This document shows, piece by piece, positions 44,056 through 51,718 of a stretch of 64,000 nucleotides of DNA. Source of the DNA: JBBKWU01 sp037969035 (GTDB lineage Bacteria; Pseudomonadota; Alphaproteobacteria; Micavibrionales; Micavibrionaceae). The notes below the pieces were generated by a model. The model had not been told where the DNA came from. It made no database searches and saw nothing but the letters and a program-made list of their open reading frames with translations. The DNA lies in the NCBI GenBank assembly GCA_037969035.1, contig JBBKWU010000019.1, positions 6,427 through 70,426 on the forward strand, given 5' to 3'. The position numbers and the translations under genes were made by a program. The first letter of the stretch is position 1, and each line of letters starts with the position of its first letter.

Positions 44056-45327
44056 ATGGCGATTGAGCAGCATAAACTATCCAACGGAGCAACATTTTTA
44101 TTTGATCCAATTCCGCATCTTGAAACGGCGGCAATAGGATGGTTTTTTGGTGTCGGCGCACGTTTTGAGACAAAAAATCAAAATGGAATCGCTCACTTTT
44201 CCGAACATTTAGCTTTCAAAAGCACAAAAAATAGAACAACGCAGGAAATTGCCCGTGAATTTGCCAGAATGGGTGCCTATTCGAATGCGTGGACTTCAAA
44301 AGAGATGACGGCCTATTATGGATCTTCTATGGCAGAGGATGTCGTGGCGGTCGATAGAATTTTACATGACTTGGTTACAAACCAGGCATTTAATGAAAGT
44401 GAAGTTGACACCGAGCGTGGCGCGATTATTTCTGAAATTGGCGAAGATTACGACACAGCAAGTGATCATATCTTTGAGCTTTTGTACGCAGAGGCATATA
44501 AGAATCAGCCATATGGACGTAGCATATTAGGCCCCTCCGAAAATGTTGAGCGATTTACAGCCGCGGAATTTAGAAAATGGTCTAAACATTATAACGGTAA
44601 TAACTTAATTGTCAGTGTTGCGGGCAACGTCGACCCGCAAAAAATTCTAAAAGAATTAGAAAAGACAGCTGGGACTGTTCCGGCAGGGAAAAAAGCGATA
44701 TACAAACCCGCTAAATACTCTGGCGGGTCTGTTTATGAGCATCGTGATGATAAAAACATTCAAGTGGCTTTGGCATTTAATGCCGCCGCTGTCGGTGATG
44801 AAAAATCAACAGCAGAGAATGTGATGGCTATTATTTTGGGCGGCGGCATGTCGTCAAGACTCTTTACCGAAGTACGTGAAAAGCGAGGGCTTGTTTACAC
44901 GACGTTTGCGCAGAAATCGGGTTCTTTTGATACAGGTAACTTAACCTTATACGCTGGTGTTGGAGCAGAAAAAACAGATGGTGTCGCGGCATTGGATAAA
45001 TTGACCCCATCCTTGTGCGACGAAATTAAAAAAATGCGTGAAGAGAAAGTAACCGACCAAGAGCTTGAGGACGCCAAAAAAGCCATTGCTGTCGGAACGA
45101 TCTTCTCGCTAGAAACTGCGTCAAGTAGAATGGAGCAGAATGCGGAACGCTTTTATTTTAAGGGTTCTGCCGTTGAAGGCAAAGAGACACTTGCAAAAGT
45201 GAATGCCGTCACAAAAGATGACATTTTGGACGCAGCGCAACGTATTTTTGCAACCAAGCCGACATTAGCTGTGATTGGTAAAGCTAATTTGCGGTACGAT
45301 GCGGTTGTCAAAAGCTTGAAGCTGTAA
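44056..45327 (+). CDS. M16 family zinc peptidase
   Basis: A 423-residue pitrilysin-type peptidase. The inverted zinc motif is HFSEH (residues near 54-58), with the downstream glutamate in the ERGAIISEIGEDYD segment. The C-terminal inactive-like half contains GGGMSSRLFTEVREKRGLVY, the conserved R..Y motif. The family includes mitochondrial processing peptidase-like enzymes of alphaproteobacteria. No signal peptide is present. GGGAG precedes the start, behind a palindromic operator-like site. Confidence 0.93.
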   Translation: MAIEQHKLSNGATFLFDPIPHLETAAIGWFFGVGARFETKNQNGIAHFSEHLAFKSTKNRTTQEIAREFARMGAYSNAWTSKEMTAYYGSSMAEDVVAVDRILHDLVTNQAFNESEVDTERGAIISEIGEDYDTASDHIFELLYAEAYKNQPYGRSILGPSENVERFTAAEFRKWSKHYNGNNLIVSVAGNVDPQKILKELEKTAGTVPAGKKAIYKPAKYSGGSVYEHRDDKNIQVALAFNAAAVGDEKSTAENVMAIILGGGMSSRLFTEVREKRGLVYTTFAQKSGSFDTGNLTLYAGVGAEKTDGVAALDKLTPSLCDEIKKMREEKVTDQELEDAKKAIAVGTIFSLETASSRMEQNAERFYFKGSAVEGKETLAKVNAVTKDDILDAAQRIFATKPTLAVIGKANLRYDAVVKSLKL

Positions 45328-45340
45328 TATATAAGGCTCT

Positions 45341-46192
45341 ATGCCTGAATTACCAGAAGTAGAAACTGTGATGCGCGGTATGGAACGCGCATTAACGGGA
45401 AAAGTGATACAGGGCGCACTGCAAAGGCGCCCTGATTTGCGCGTGTCGTTCCCTGAGCGGCTTGTTGAACGTTTAAGTGGTCAAACCATCACGCATTTCA
45501 AACGCCGTGCTAAATACATCCTGATGAGCCTTTCGAGCGGTGAGACATTTATCTTGCATTTGGGGATGTCGGGGCGGGTGATGATTATTCCTGACGGGCA
45601 GGGCGTTGCGCCTGAAAAACACGATCATCTGGTTATTGATATGGTGAACGGTGTGCGCGTTATTTATCGCGATCCGCGCCGTTTTGGCATGGTGTATATG
45701 ACGGGCGTGAATGATGATATTGCGGCGCATCAAGCGTTTGCGAAAATGGGGCCAGAGCCGCTGGGTAATGAATTCTCGGGTGAGATTTTACAGGCACGTC
45801 TTAAGAATAAGAAAACGATCATTAAATCGGCGTTGCTCGATCAACGCGTTGTTGCGGGCTTGGGTAATATTTATGTGTGCGAGGCGCTATATCGCACAGG
45901 AATTAACCCACGCACGGCCTCGAATACGATTTCTGCGGCAAAATGTAATGATTTGGTGCGTCATATCCGCGATATTTTGAATGAAGCGATTAAATCGGGC
46001 GGCAGTACACTTAAGGATTACAGACACACCGATGATGGCTTGGGATATTTTCAGCACCAATTTGCTGTGTATGACCGCGAAGGACTTGCCTGTCCTGATT
46101 GTGATTGTGATATGATGGACGCCCGCAATGGGATTAAACGCATTGTGCAGGCAGGGCGCTCAAGTTTTTACTGCCCCGCTAAACAGAAATAA
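45341..46192 (+). CDS. mutM: Formamidopyrimidine-DNA glycosylase with altered zinc finger
   Basis: A 283-residue Fpg/MutM. The catalytic start PELPEVETV is present with Pro2 nucleophile and Glu3, the ligand loop GMSGR, and the helix-two-turn-helix. The enzyme excises 8-oxoguanine and other oxidised purines. The C-terminal zinc finger has Cys251, Cys254 and Cys278, but the fourth ligand is Lys281 (YCPAKQK instead of YCPxCQ); Cys256 might substitute. It follows the M16 gene by 13 bases. Confidence 0.94.
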   Translation: MPELPEVETVMRGMERALTGKVIQGALQRRPDLRVSFPERLVERLSGQTITHFKRRAKYILMSLSSGETFILHLGMSGRVMIIPDGQGVAPEKHDHLVIDMVNGVRVIYRDPRRFGMVYMTGVNDDIAAHQAFAKMGPEPLGNEFSGEILQARLKNKKTIIKSALLDQRVVAGLGNIYVCEALYRTGINPRTASNTISAAKCNDLVRHIRDILNEAIKSGGSTLKDYRHTDDGLGYFQHQFAVYDREGLACPDCDCDMMDARNGIKRIVQAGRSSFYCPAKQK

Positions 46193-46214
46193 ATTGATAA
46201 AACAGGGTTTTGAT

Positions 46215-46607
46215 ATGCGCGTGATTTTGAATGGTATGGTTGTTTTTACGCTTGTTTTTTGCGCAGGGTTTGCGGCGTACGCACAAGGTGATTTTCAGTC
46301 AGAGCAAATACAGCAACCAGCTTTTTTAAGCGCATTAACCGATATTCCGCTTATGAACGGCTTGGAAGAACTCAGCGAAGAGGCTTTTGTCTTTGATAAG
46401 CCCGGCGGGCGTATTGTGGATGCGACGGCTGTGGGTAAAGCTGTGTCTCCAGCGACAATAGAGCTGTTTTATAACCAGACATTGCCGCATTTGGGATGGG
46501 AGAGAATTGCGCCGAATAGCTTTGTTCGGCAGGGCGAATCTCTTGATATTGAGGTGTTTGAGCGAGAAAAATATGGTGTTATTCGTTTTTCTGTTAAACC
46601 ACGTTAA
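46215..46607 (+). CDS. Unknown exported protein downstream of mutM
   Basis: A 130-residue protein with a signal peptide (MRVILNGMVVFTLVFCAGFA) cleaved near AYAQG. The mature part, about 105 residues, ends in a beta-rich domain (WERIAPNSFVRQGESLDIEV). The frame is open into mutM but the ATG at 46215 is the sensible start. It begins 22 bases after mutM and is probably co-transcribed. Function unknown. Confidence 0.75.
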   Translation: MRVILNGMVVFTLVFCAGFAAYAQGDFQSEQIQQPAFLSALTDIPLMNGLEELSEEAFVFDKPGGRIVDATAVGKAVSPATIELFYNQTLPHLGWERIAPNSFVRQGESLDIEVFEREKYGVIRFSVKPR

Positions 46608-46647
46608 TTGCCATAGAATCGAATTGAAATTTTTTCCACAGTATTGC

Positions 46648-46677
46648 TTGACAAAAGGGCTCCATAAAGCGTAAAAC
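46648..46677 (+). promoter_or_regulatory. rpsT promoter
   Basis: TTGACA (46648-46653) and TAAAAC (46672-46677) are spaced by 18 bases, about 55 bases ahead of rpsT. The -35 is perfect consensus. Confidence 0.55.
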
Positions 46678-46730
46678 ACTCCAATCTTACAAAACAGATG
46701 AAGACAGAACGAAAAAAGGATTAGAGAATA

Positions 46731-47006
46731 ATGGCTGACCATGCTTCTGCAAAAACAAGAATTAGACGCAACGCCCGCCGCGCCGATATTAATGGTGCGC
46801 GCCGTAGCCGTATTCGTACATTTATTAAAAAGATTGAAGTTGCTATCGCTTCTGGCGATGTCAAGCAAGCTGAAGAAGCTTACAAAGTAGCTCAACCTGA
46901 AGTCCACCGCGGTGTATCAAAAGGTATTTTGCACAAAAATACAGCATCCCGCAAAATGTCGCGTCTATCAGCGCGTATTAAAGCCACTAAACAGGCTGCA
47001 AAATAA
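46731..47006 (+). CDS. rpsT: 30S ribosomal protein S20
   Basis: A 91-residue basic three-helix ribosomal protein of standard length. It starts MADHASAKTRIRRNARRADI and ends with KNTASRKMSRLSARIKATKQ, typical for S20. It binds 16S rRNA early in small-subunit assembly. AAAAGGAT lies upstream; it has its own promoter. Confidence 0.96.
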   Translation: MADHASAKTRIRRNARRADINGARRSRIRTFIKKIEVAIASGDVKQAEEAYKVAQPEVHRGVSKGILHKNTASRKMSRLSARIKATKQAAK

Positions 47007-47308
47007 CACTCCAACTATAGTGTTCAATTAATATTATATTCGGATACGTTGTATCCAAAACTTGTAACCAGGGAGCTTTCTTTGGTTATTTGACGTGCGT
47101 AAAATAAAAAGAGCAAAATAATTTCTTTTTCAATGTTCTTGTTTTGATCGTATTGCCAAGCCTAAAAAAGTTCTATAGGTTTAAATTTCGTTCGCAGGAC
47201 ATGACAAAAAAAGACAGATTTTGATCTGTTTAACTTTAGACTTGTGAGCTGATTTCTAGGAAGCGGTTGATACCTATTTCAACCTGTTTCGAGGGTCGTC
47301 CTGATCCT

Positions 47309-47380
47309 GAGGTATACAGAAACAAACGTTTCTGGCGCCTCTAAAAAGAGAGCAAAGGGGGACACTCCCACAGAGATACC
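47309..47380 (+). ncRNA. Candidate structured RNA in the dnaA leader
   Basis: GGTAT (47311-47315) can close with ATACC (47376-47380). Inside are a perfect 7-pair hairpin CAGAAAC/GTTTCTG with an AAAC tetraloop (47317-47334), a CTCT/AGAG hairpin and a GGG/CCC hairpin. GAGG/CCTC pairs around the first hairpin are an alternative. This density suggests a folded RNA, either in the dnaA leader or a separate sRNA. Confidence 0.4.
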
Positions 47381-47449
47381 GTTCATTCGGCATCTGTATA
47401 TTGTGAGATTGCCTTGTAAAATTTCGATGTTTTAAAGAAGAAAAATTGT

Positions 47450-47465
47450 AAACGTGTCCACGTTT
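47450..47465. promoter_or_regulatory. Inverted repeat upstream of dnaA
   Basis: AAACGTG and CACGTTT are perfect inverted repeats separated by two bases, about 80 bases before the dnaA ATG. This shape is typical of a dimeric regulator site. Confidence 0.35.
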
Positions 47466-47546
47466 GCAAGGTCTTTTTTGTGCCTTTTTAAGGGCAATAA
47501 ATTGTGTGTTTAATTTTTAAATTGTAAATTGTGGGAGTACTAAAAT

Positions 47547-48992
47547 ATGTCCGAACAAGCCGAAGCCACCGCCGCCAAAAAAGCGTCGCAAACAAAAGCT
47601 TTTGATGCTGATTCATTTGTGCCTTCTCCTGAGGTCACAAAACTCTGGAAGAAAATCCATGCAGCATTGCGCGGCGAATTCGGTGAAGCGGTCTTCCGCA
47701 GCTGGTTGAAACCTCTGACATTGCAGGCTTGTTATCACGGTACTTTAGAAGTATCCGTTCCGACACGTTTTATGAAAGACTGGATCCAAACGCATTATGC
47801 TGGCCGTATGCTGGAAATGTGTCAGGAAGAAAGTGACTTGGTTAAACGTCTAGAAATTGTTGTTGTTCAAAATGCCATCAGCTTTGATGATGACGCCACG
47901 CAAGAAACAAAAGCACGCTTGAAAGCCAACCAGAACGCCAAAACAGCTAAAGTTGAAAATCCTTATGAGCTCGTGTCACCGTTTGATGCACGTTATAGCT
48001 TTGATAATTTCGTGATTGGTAAGCCAAACGCGTTGGCACATGCTGCGGCACGCCGTATTGTAGAGTGCCCAAACGTACCCTTTAACCCGCTGTTCCTTTA
48101 TGGTGGTGTTGGTTTGGGCAAAACGCACCTTATGCATGCCATCGGTCAAGCGATGAATAAACAGTGGCCTGAAAAGAAGGTTATGTACCTCTCAGCAGAG
48201 AAGTTCATGTACCAGTTTGTGCGTGCGCTTCGTGCGAATGACGCGATGTCGTTCAAAGAAGCCTTCCGTTCTGTCGATGTTTTGATGATTGATGATATCC
48301 AGTTTATTGCTGGTAAAGAGTCAACACAGGAAGAGTTCTTCCATACATTCAACGCGCTTGTTGATTTGAACAAACAAATTGTTATTTCTGCGGATAAAGC
48401 ACCATCAGACCTTCTGGGCTTGGAAGAGCGTCTACGCTCACGCCTAGCATGGGGTTTGGTTGCGGATATTCACCCAAGCACGTATGAGCTTCGTTATGGC
48501 ATTTTGCAGTCAAAGCGCGAGCAGTTGGAAGCTGATGTTCCTGATGCGGTTCTTGAGTTCTTGGCATTAAAAGTGACATCAAACATTCGTGAGCTTGAAG
48601 GTGCATTAAACCGTATCGTGGCACACGCTGATGTAACAAAACAAGCTGTGACATTGGAAACAACACAGGACGTGCTACAAGATTTGCTGCGCTCACATGA
48701 TCGCCGTATCACGATTGACGAAATTCAGCGCAAAGTCGCAGAGCATTACAATATTCGTATGTCGGATATGCATTCTGCACGTCGTTCACGTCAGGTCGCG
48801 CGCCCACGTCAGGTCGCGATGTATTTGGCAAAACAGTTAACAGCACGTTCATTGCCAGAAATTGGTCGTAAATTCGGTGGTCGTGACCATACAACAGTTA
48901 TGCACGCTGTTCGTAAGATTGACGAGTTGATGGCTGAAGACGCACAAATCGCACAGGATGTAGAAATCGTTCGTCGCGCTTTGACGGGCTAA
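47547..48992 (+). CDS. dnaA: Chromosomal replication initiator DnaA
   Basis: A 481-residue initiator. Domain I is at residues of about 25-100, Walker A is GGVGLGKTH, Walker B is VLMIDDIQFI, and the DNA-binding domain IV contains RSRQVARPRQVAMYLAKQLT and GGRDHTTVMHAVRKI. It unwinds the origin as an ATP-bound oligomer. It opens the dnaA, dnaN, recF, gyrB order, but dnaN has its own promoter behind a terminator. Confidence 0.98.
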   Translation: MSEQAEATAAKKASQTKAFDADSFVPSPEVTKLWKKIHAALRGEFGEAVFRSWLKPLTLQACYHGTLEVSVPTRFMKDWIQTHYAGRMLEMCQEESDLVKRLEIVVVQNAISFDDDATQETKARLKANQNAKTAKVENPYELVSPFDARYSFDNFVIGKPNALAHAAARRIVECPNVPFNPLFLYGGVGLGKTHLMHAIGQAMNKQWPEKKVMYLSAEKFMYQFVRALRANDAMSFKEAFRSVDVLMIDDIQFIAGKESTQEEFFHTFNALVDLNKQIVISADKAPSDLLGLEERLRSRLAWGLVADIHPSTYELRYGILQSKREQLEADVPDAVLEFLALKVTSNIRELEGALNRIVAHADVTKQAVTLETTQDVLQDLLRSHDRRITIDEIQRKVAEHYNIRMSDMHSARRSRQVARPRQVAMYLAKQLTARSLPEIGRKFGGRDHTTVMHAVRKIDELMAEDAQIAQDVEIVRRALTG

Positions 48993-49060
48993 ACATTATA
49001 ACTGGCGCGGGTTCTCCTTCTTTGCGCCAGAAAGCAACCTTGTAGGGTTGAAATACATAA

Positions 49061-49087
49061 AAGCGGGGTGTTTATCCCGCTTTTTTT
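49061..49087 (+). terminator. Intrinsic terminator of dnaA
   Basis: AAGCGGG and CCCGCTT form a 7-pair stem around an 8-base loop, followed by T6. It separates dnaA from dnaN. Confidence 0.85.
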
Positions 49088-49119
49088 GTGCTTAATCCGC
49101 GCAAAGCTAGACAAACCGC

Positions 49120-49147
49120 TTGGCATGCTCTGAGTCTGTGTTATAGT
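49120..49147 (+). promoter_or_regulatory. dnaN promoter
   Basis: TTGGCA (49120-49125) and TATAGT (49142-49147) are spaced by 16 bases, 40 bases before the dnaN ATG and just behind the dnaA terminator. Confidence 0.5.
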
Positions 49148-49187
49148 TTGTCAATTATCGGAAATCATAGATTCGCAGGTGAAAAGC

Positions 49188-50303
49188 ATGAAAATTTCAA
49201 TTGAGCGCGCCGCTTTGTTAAGATCACTAAACCACGTTCAGTCCGTTGTCGAACGTCGGAACACAATTCCTATTCTTTCTAACGTTTTGCTTAAGGCTGA
49301 AGGTGAGAGCCTCGCAATGAGCACAACCGACATGGATTTAGAGATTAATGAATCTGTCGCCGCCAACGTTATGACCCCTGGTTCAACGACCGTTCCTGCA
49401 AATACATTGCACGATATCGTTCGTAAGTTTCCTGACAATTCAAACATTGAAATGTCTTTAAACGAATCGGGTCACACAATGACCGTGAGCGCGGGACGTT
49501 CTGAATTCAAACTAAGCTGTTTGCCTGTTGCGGATTTTCCGGAAATGAGCAGCACAGAGCTTCCTGTTAGCTTTTCTCTTCCTGCGGCAGAGTTCCGTCG
49601 CTTGATCGATCGTACAAAATTCGCGATGTCGACAGAGGAAACACGTTATTACCTAAACGGTATTTACATCCATGAAACAGAGCAAAGTGGTGTGAAAATG
49701 CTGCGTGCTGTTGCAACGGATGGTCACCGTTTGGCACGCTACGAAATGCCTCTTCCAGAAGGTGCTGCGGGCATGCCGGGCGTTATTTTGCCGCGTAAGG
49801 CTATTCTTGAGCTTCGTAAGTTGCTTGAAGAAGCGGCTGATACGATTGAAGTTGGTTTATCGGAAAGCAAGGTACGCTTCTCATTCGATCATATCGTCAT
49901 GACGAGCAAGCTTATCGATGGTACGTTCCCGAACTATGAGCAAGTTATTCCGCAAGGCAATGACAAAATCCTCGAAGTGAACCCGAAGATCTTTAGTTCT
50001 GCGATTGACCGTGTATCAACGATTTCTGATGGTAAATCACGTGCGATTAAAATTGCACTCAGTGGTAAAACATTGACGATTTCTGCAAACTCACCAGAGG
50101 CAGGAAGCGCGACCGAAGATTTGGAAGTAAACAGCAATGACAATATCGAAATCGGCTTTAACGCTCGTTATTTGCTAGATATCACAAGCCAGCTCGAAGG
50201 CGAAGGTTGCCGTATTATCATGTCAGATGCAGGCTCTTCTACAATCATCCAAGATTCAGAAGATTTGAGTGCGCTTTACGTTGTCATGCCGCTGCGCGTT
50301 TGA
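49188..50303 (+). CDS. dnaN: DNA polymerase III beta sliding clamp
   Basis: A 371-residue clamp of standard length with three repeated domains. Typical segments are MKISIERAALLRSLNHVQSV at the start and ATDGHRLARYEMPLP mid-protein, ending in YVVMPLRV. The dimeric ring tethers polymerase to DNA and is loaded by DnaX. The ATG at 49188 follows AGGTGAA; a GTG at 49179 is an alternative. Confidence 0.97.
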   Translation: MKISIERAALLRSLNHVQSVVERRNTIPILSNVLLKAEGESLAMSTTDMDLEINESVAANVMTPGSTTVPANTLHDIVRKFPDNSNIEMSLNESGHTMTVSAGRSEFKLSCLPVADFPEMSSTELPVSFSLPAAEFRRLIDRTKFAMSTEETRYYLNGIYIHETEQSGVKMLRAVATDGHRLARYEMPLPEGAAGMPGVILPRKAILELRKLLEEAADTIEVGLSESKVRFSFDHIVMTSKLIDGTFPNYEQVIPQGNDKILEVNPKIFSSAIDRVSTISDGKSRAIKIALSGKTLTISANSPEAGSATEDLEVNSNDNIEIGFNARYLLDITSQLEGEGCRIIMSDAGSSTIIQDSEDLSALYVVMPLRV

Positions 50304-50335
50304 TCTAGCATCTATTAAAAGCTGCATATAAGTTG

Positions 50336-50363
50336 AAAAGGCGCGGTTTACGTGCCTTTTTTT
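50336..50363 (+). terminator. Intrinsic terminator between dnaN and recF
   Basis: AAAAGGCGCG pairs with CGTGCCTTTT (one G-T pair) around a GTTTA loop, followed by TTT. It lies 33 bases after dnaN and 27 before recF. Confidence 0.8.
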
Positions 50364-50390
50364 GTGGTTGTTTGTGCTATAAATATCCTT

Positions 50391-51551
50391 ATGTCCTATG
50401 TTCGTCATTTGAGTTTGCAACAATTTCGCTGTTATGAGACGGCGCAGCTTCGTGATTTATCGCGCGGCGCGGTCGTGCTTTATGGCGCGAATGGCGCGGG
50501 AAAAACAAATGTGCTTGAAGCTATTTCGCTGCTTTCGCCCGGGCGCGGGATGCGCGGTGCTAAGGTGCAGGAAATACAGAATCAAGGTGTTGGCGCGAAT
50601 GGTATGCCGTGGTCTGTTGCGTCAAATATCGAGGCGCGTTATGGCGAGGTTAAAATTGGTGTCGGGCGCGATCCGCAAAAAGAGAGTAAACGCTTAATCA
50701 GAATTAATGGTGAGACGGCAAAATCACAGGCAATGCTGGGTGAGTATTTGTCGTGTGTATGGCTGACGCCGCAAATGGATAGAATTTTTCTGGATGGGTC
50801 TTCTGCGCGACGGCAATTTTTGGACAGGCTGATCTTTTCTTTTGATGCCAGTCACACAGGGCGTTTAACACGTTACGAAAATGCCATGCGGCAACGCTCT
50901 CGAATCTTGAAAGAACATGAAAATCCTGATCCATCATGGCTTGAGGGTTTAGAGGATTCGATGGGCGAGACAGGCGTTGCGATTGCCGCCGCGCGTATTG
51001 ATTTTGTTGAGCGTCTGCAGGTCGCATGCCATGAATCGGATCAATCCATTACGGCGCATTTCCCTCTGGCACGGATATCGCTGTCTGGCACGATTGAGGG
51101 GTTATTAACGCGCATGCCCGCGCTTGAGGTGGAGGATATGTTTAAGTATCAGCTCGCGCAAACCCGTGCGCAAGACGCGGTGACGGGTGGTGCGGCGACG
51201 GGGCCGCATAAAAGTGATTTGCTTGTGCGTTATGGTCTTAAAAATATGGCGGCGGATCAATGTTCAACGGGGGAGCAAAAGGCACTTCTTATTGGACTTG
51301 TTTTGGCGCATGCCCGTTTGATAAACGCAGAGCAGGGCGCGCCACCGCTATTGTTGCTTGATGAAGTTGCGGCGCATCTGGATGATAAGCGACGCGCGGC
51401 ACTTTACGATATTTTATATGCGCTTGGCGGACAGGTTTGGTTGACGGGCACGGATCGTTCGTTGTTTTCCTCTATCGAAGGAAAGGCACAAGTGATTCAT
51501 GTTGATAATAGCCATTTAAAGCCGCAATTTGCACACGAAAATGTAGCGTAA
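50391..51551 (+). CDS. recF: DNA replication and repair protein RecF
   Basis: A 386-residue ABC-type ATPase. Walker A is GANGAGKTN near residues 35-43, the signature is STGEQKALL, and Walker B is LLLLDEVAAHLD. RecF helps load RecA at gaps with RecO and RecR. The ATG at 50391 (MSYVRHLSLQQFRC) fits the family; the 13-codon upstream extension overlaps the dnaN terminator. The ribosome binding site is poor, and a TATAAAT box lies right before the ATG, so a leaderless mRNA is possible. Confidence 0.95.
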   Translation: MSYVRHLSLQQFRCYETAQLRDLSRGAVVLYGANGAGKTNVLEAISLLSPGRGMRGAKVQEIQNQGVGANGMPWSVASNIEARYGEVKIGVGRDPQKESKRLIRINGETAKSQAMLGEYLSCVWLTPQMDRIFLDGSSARRQFLDRLIFSFDASHTGRLTRYENAMRQRSRILKEHENPDPSWLEGLEDSMGETGVAIAAARIDFVERLQVACHESDQSITAHFPLARISLSGTIEGLLTRMPALEVEDMFKYQLAQTRAQDAVTGGAATGPHKSDLLVRYGLKNMAADQCSTGEQKALLIGLVLAHARLINAEQGAPPLLLLDEVAAHLDDKRRAALYDILYALGGQVWLTGTDRSLFSSIEGKAQVIHVDNSHLKPQFAHENVA

Positions 51552-51718
51552 AAACAATCTGAAATTATAGAGCGTGAAACTGATGAAAACATCGGGAAAT
51601 CTGCCTTTTTTATGTGCATGATACGCGTGTCTGTGCTATAAGTTGAGGGGCTTGAAAAGCGCAGAAAACAGACGTTTTTGGTCTGTAATTTAACAATTTT
51701 GGATAATAGAAAAGAATC

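Larger units (their letters stand above)
47007..47546. other. Noncoding region between rpsT and dnaA with dense hairpins
   Basis: This 540-base gap has no gene. Hairpins are GGATAC/GTATCC (47042-47056), TAACCA/TGGTTA (47065-47088), ACAGAT/ATCTGT (47214-47229), GGTTGA/TCAACC (47265-47284) and the compact structured segment at 47309-47380. Near dnaA is the inverted repeat AAACGTG/CACGTTT (47450-47465). I saw no DnaA boxes, so an origin of replication is not supported. It probably holds the dnaA promoter and leader. Confidence 0.55.

Noticed and set aside
47007..47546. Origin of replication upstream of dnaA
   Set aside because: No DnaA boxes (TTATCCACA-like) or AT-rich 13-mers were found; alphaproteobacterial origins are often near hemE instead.
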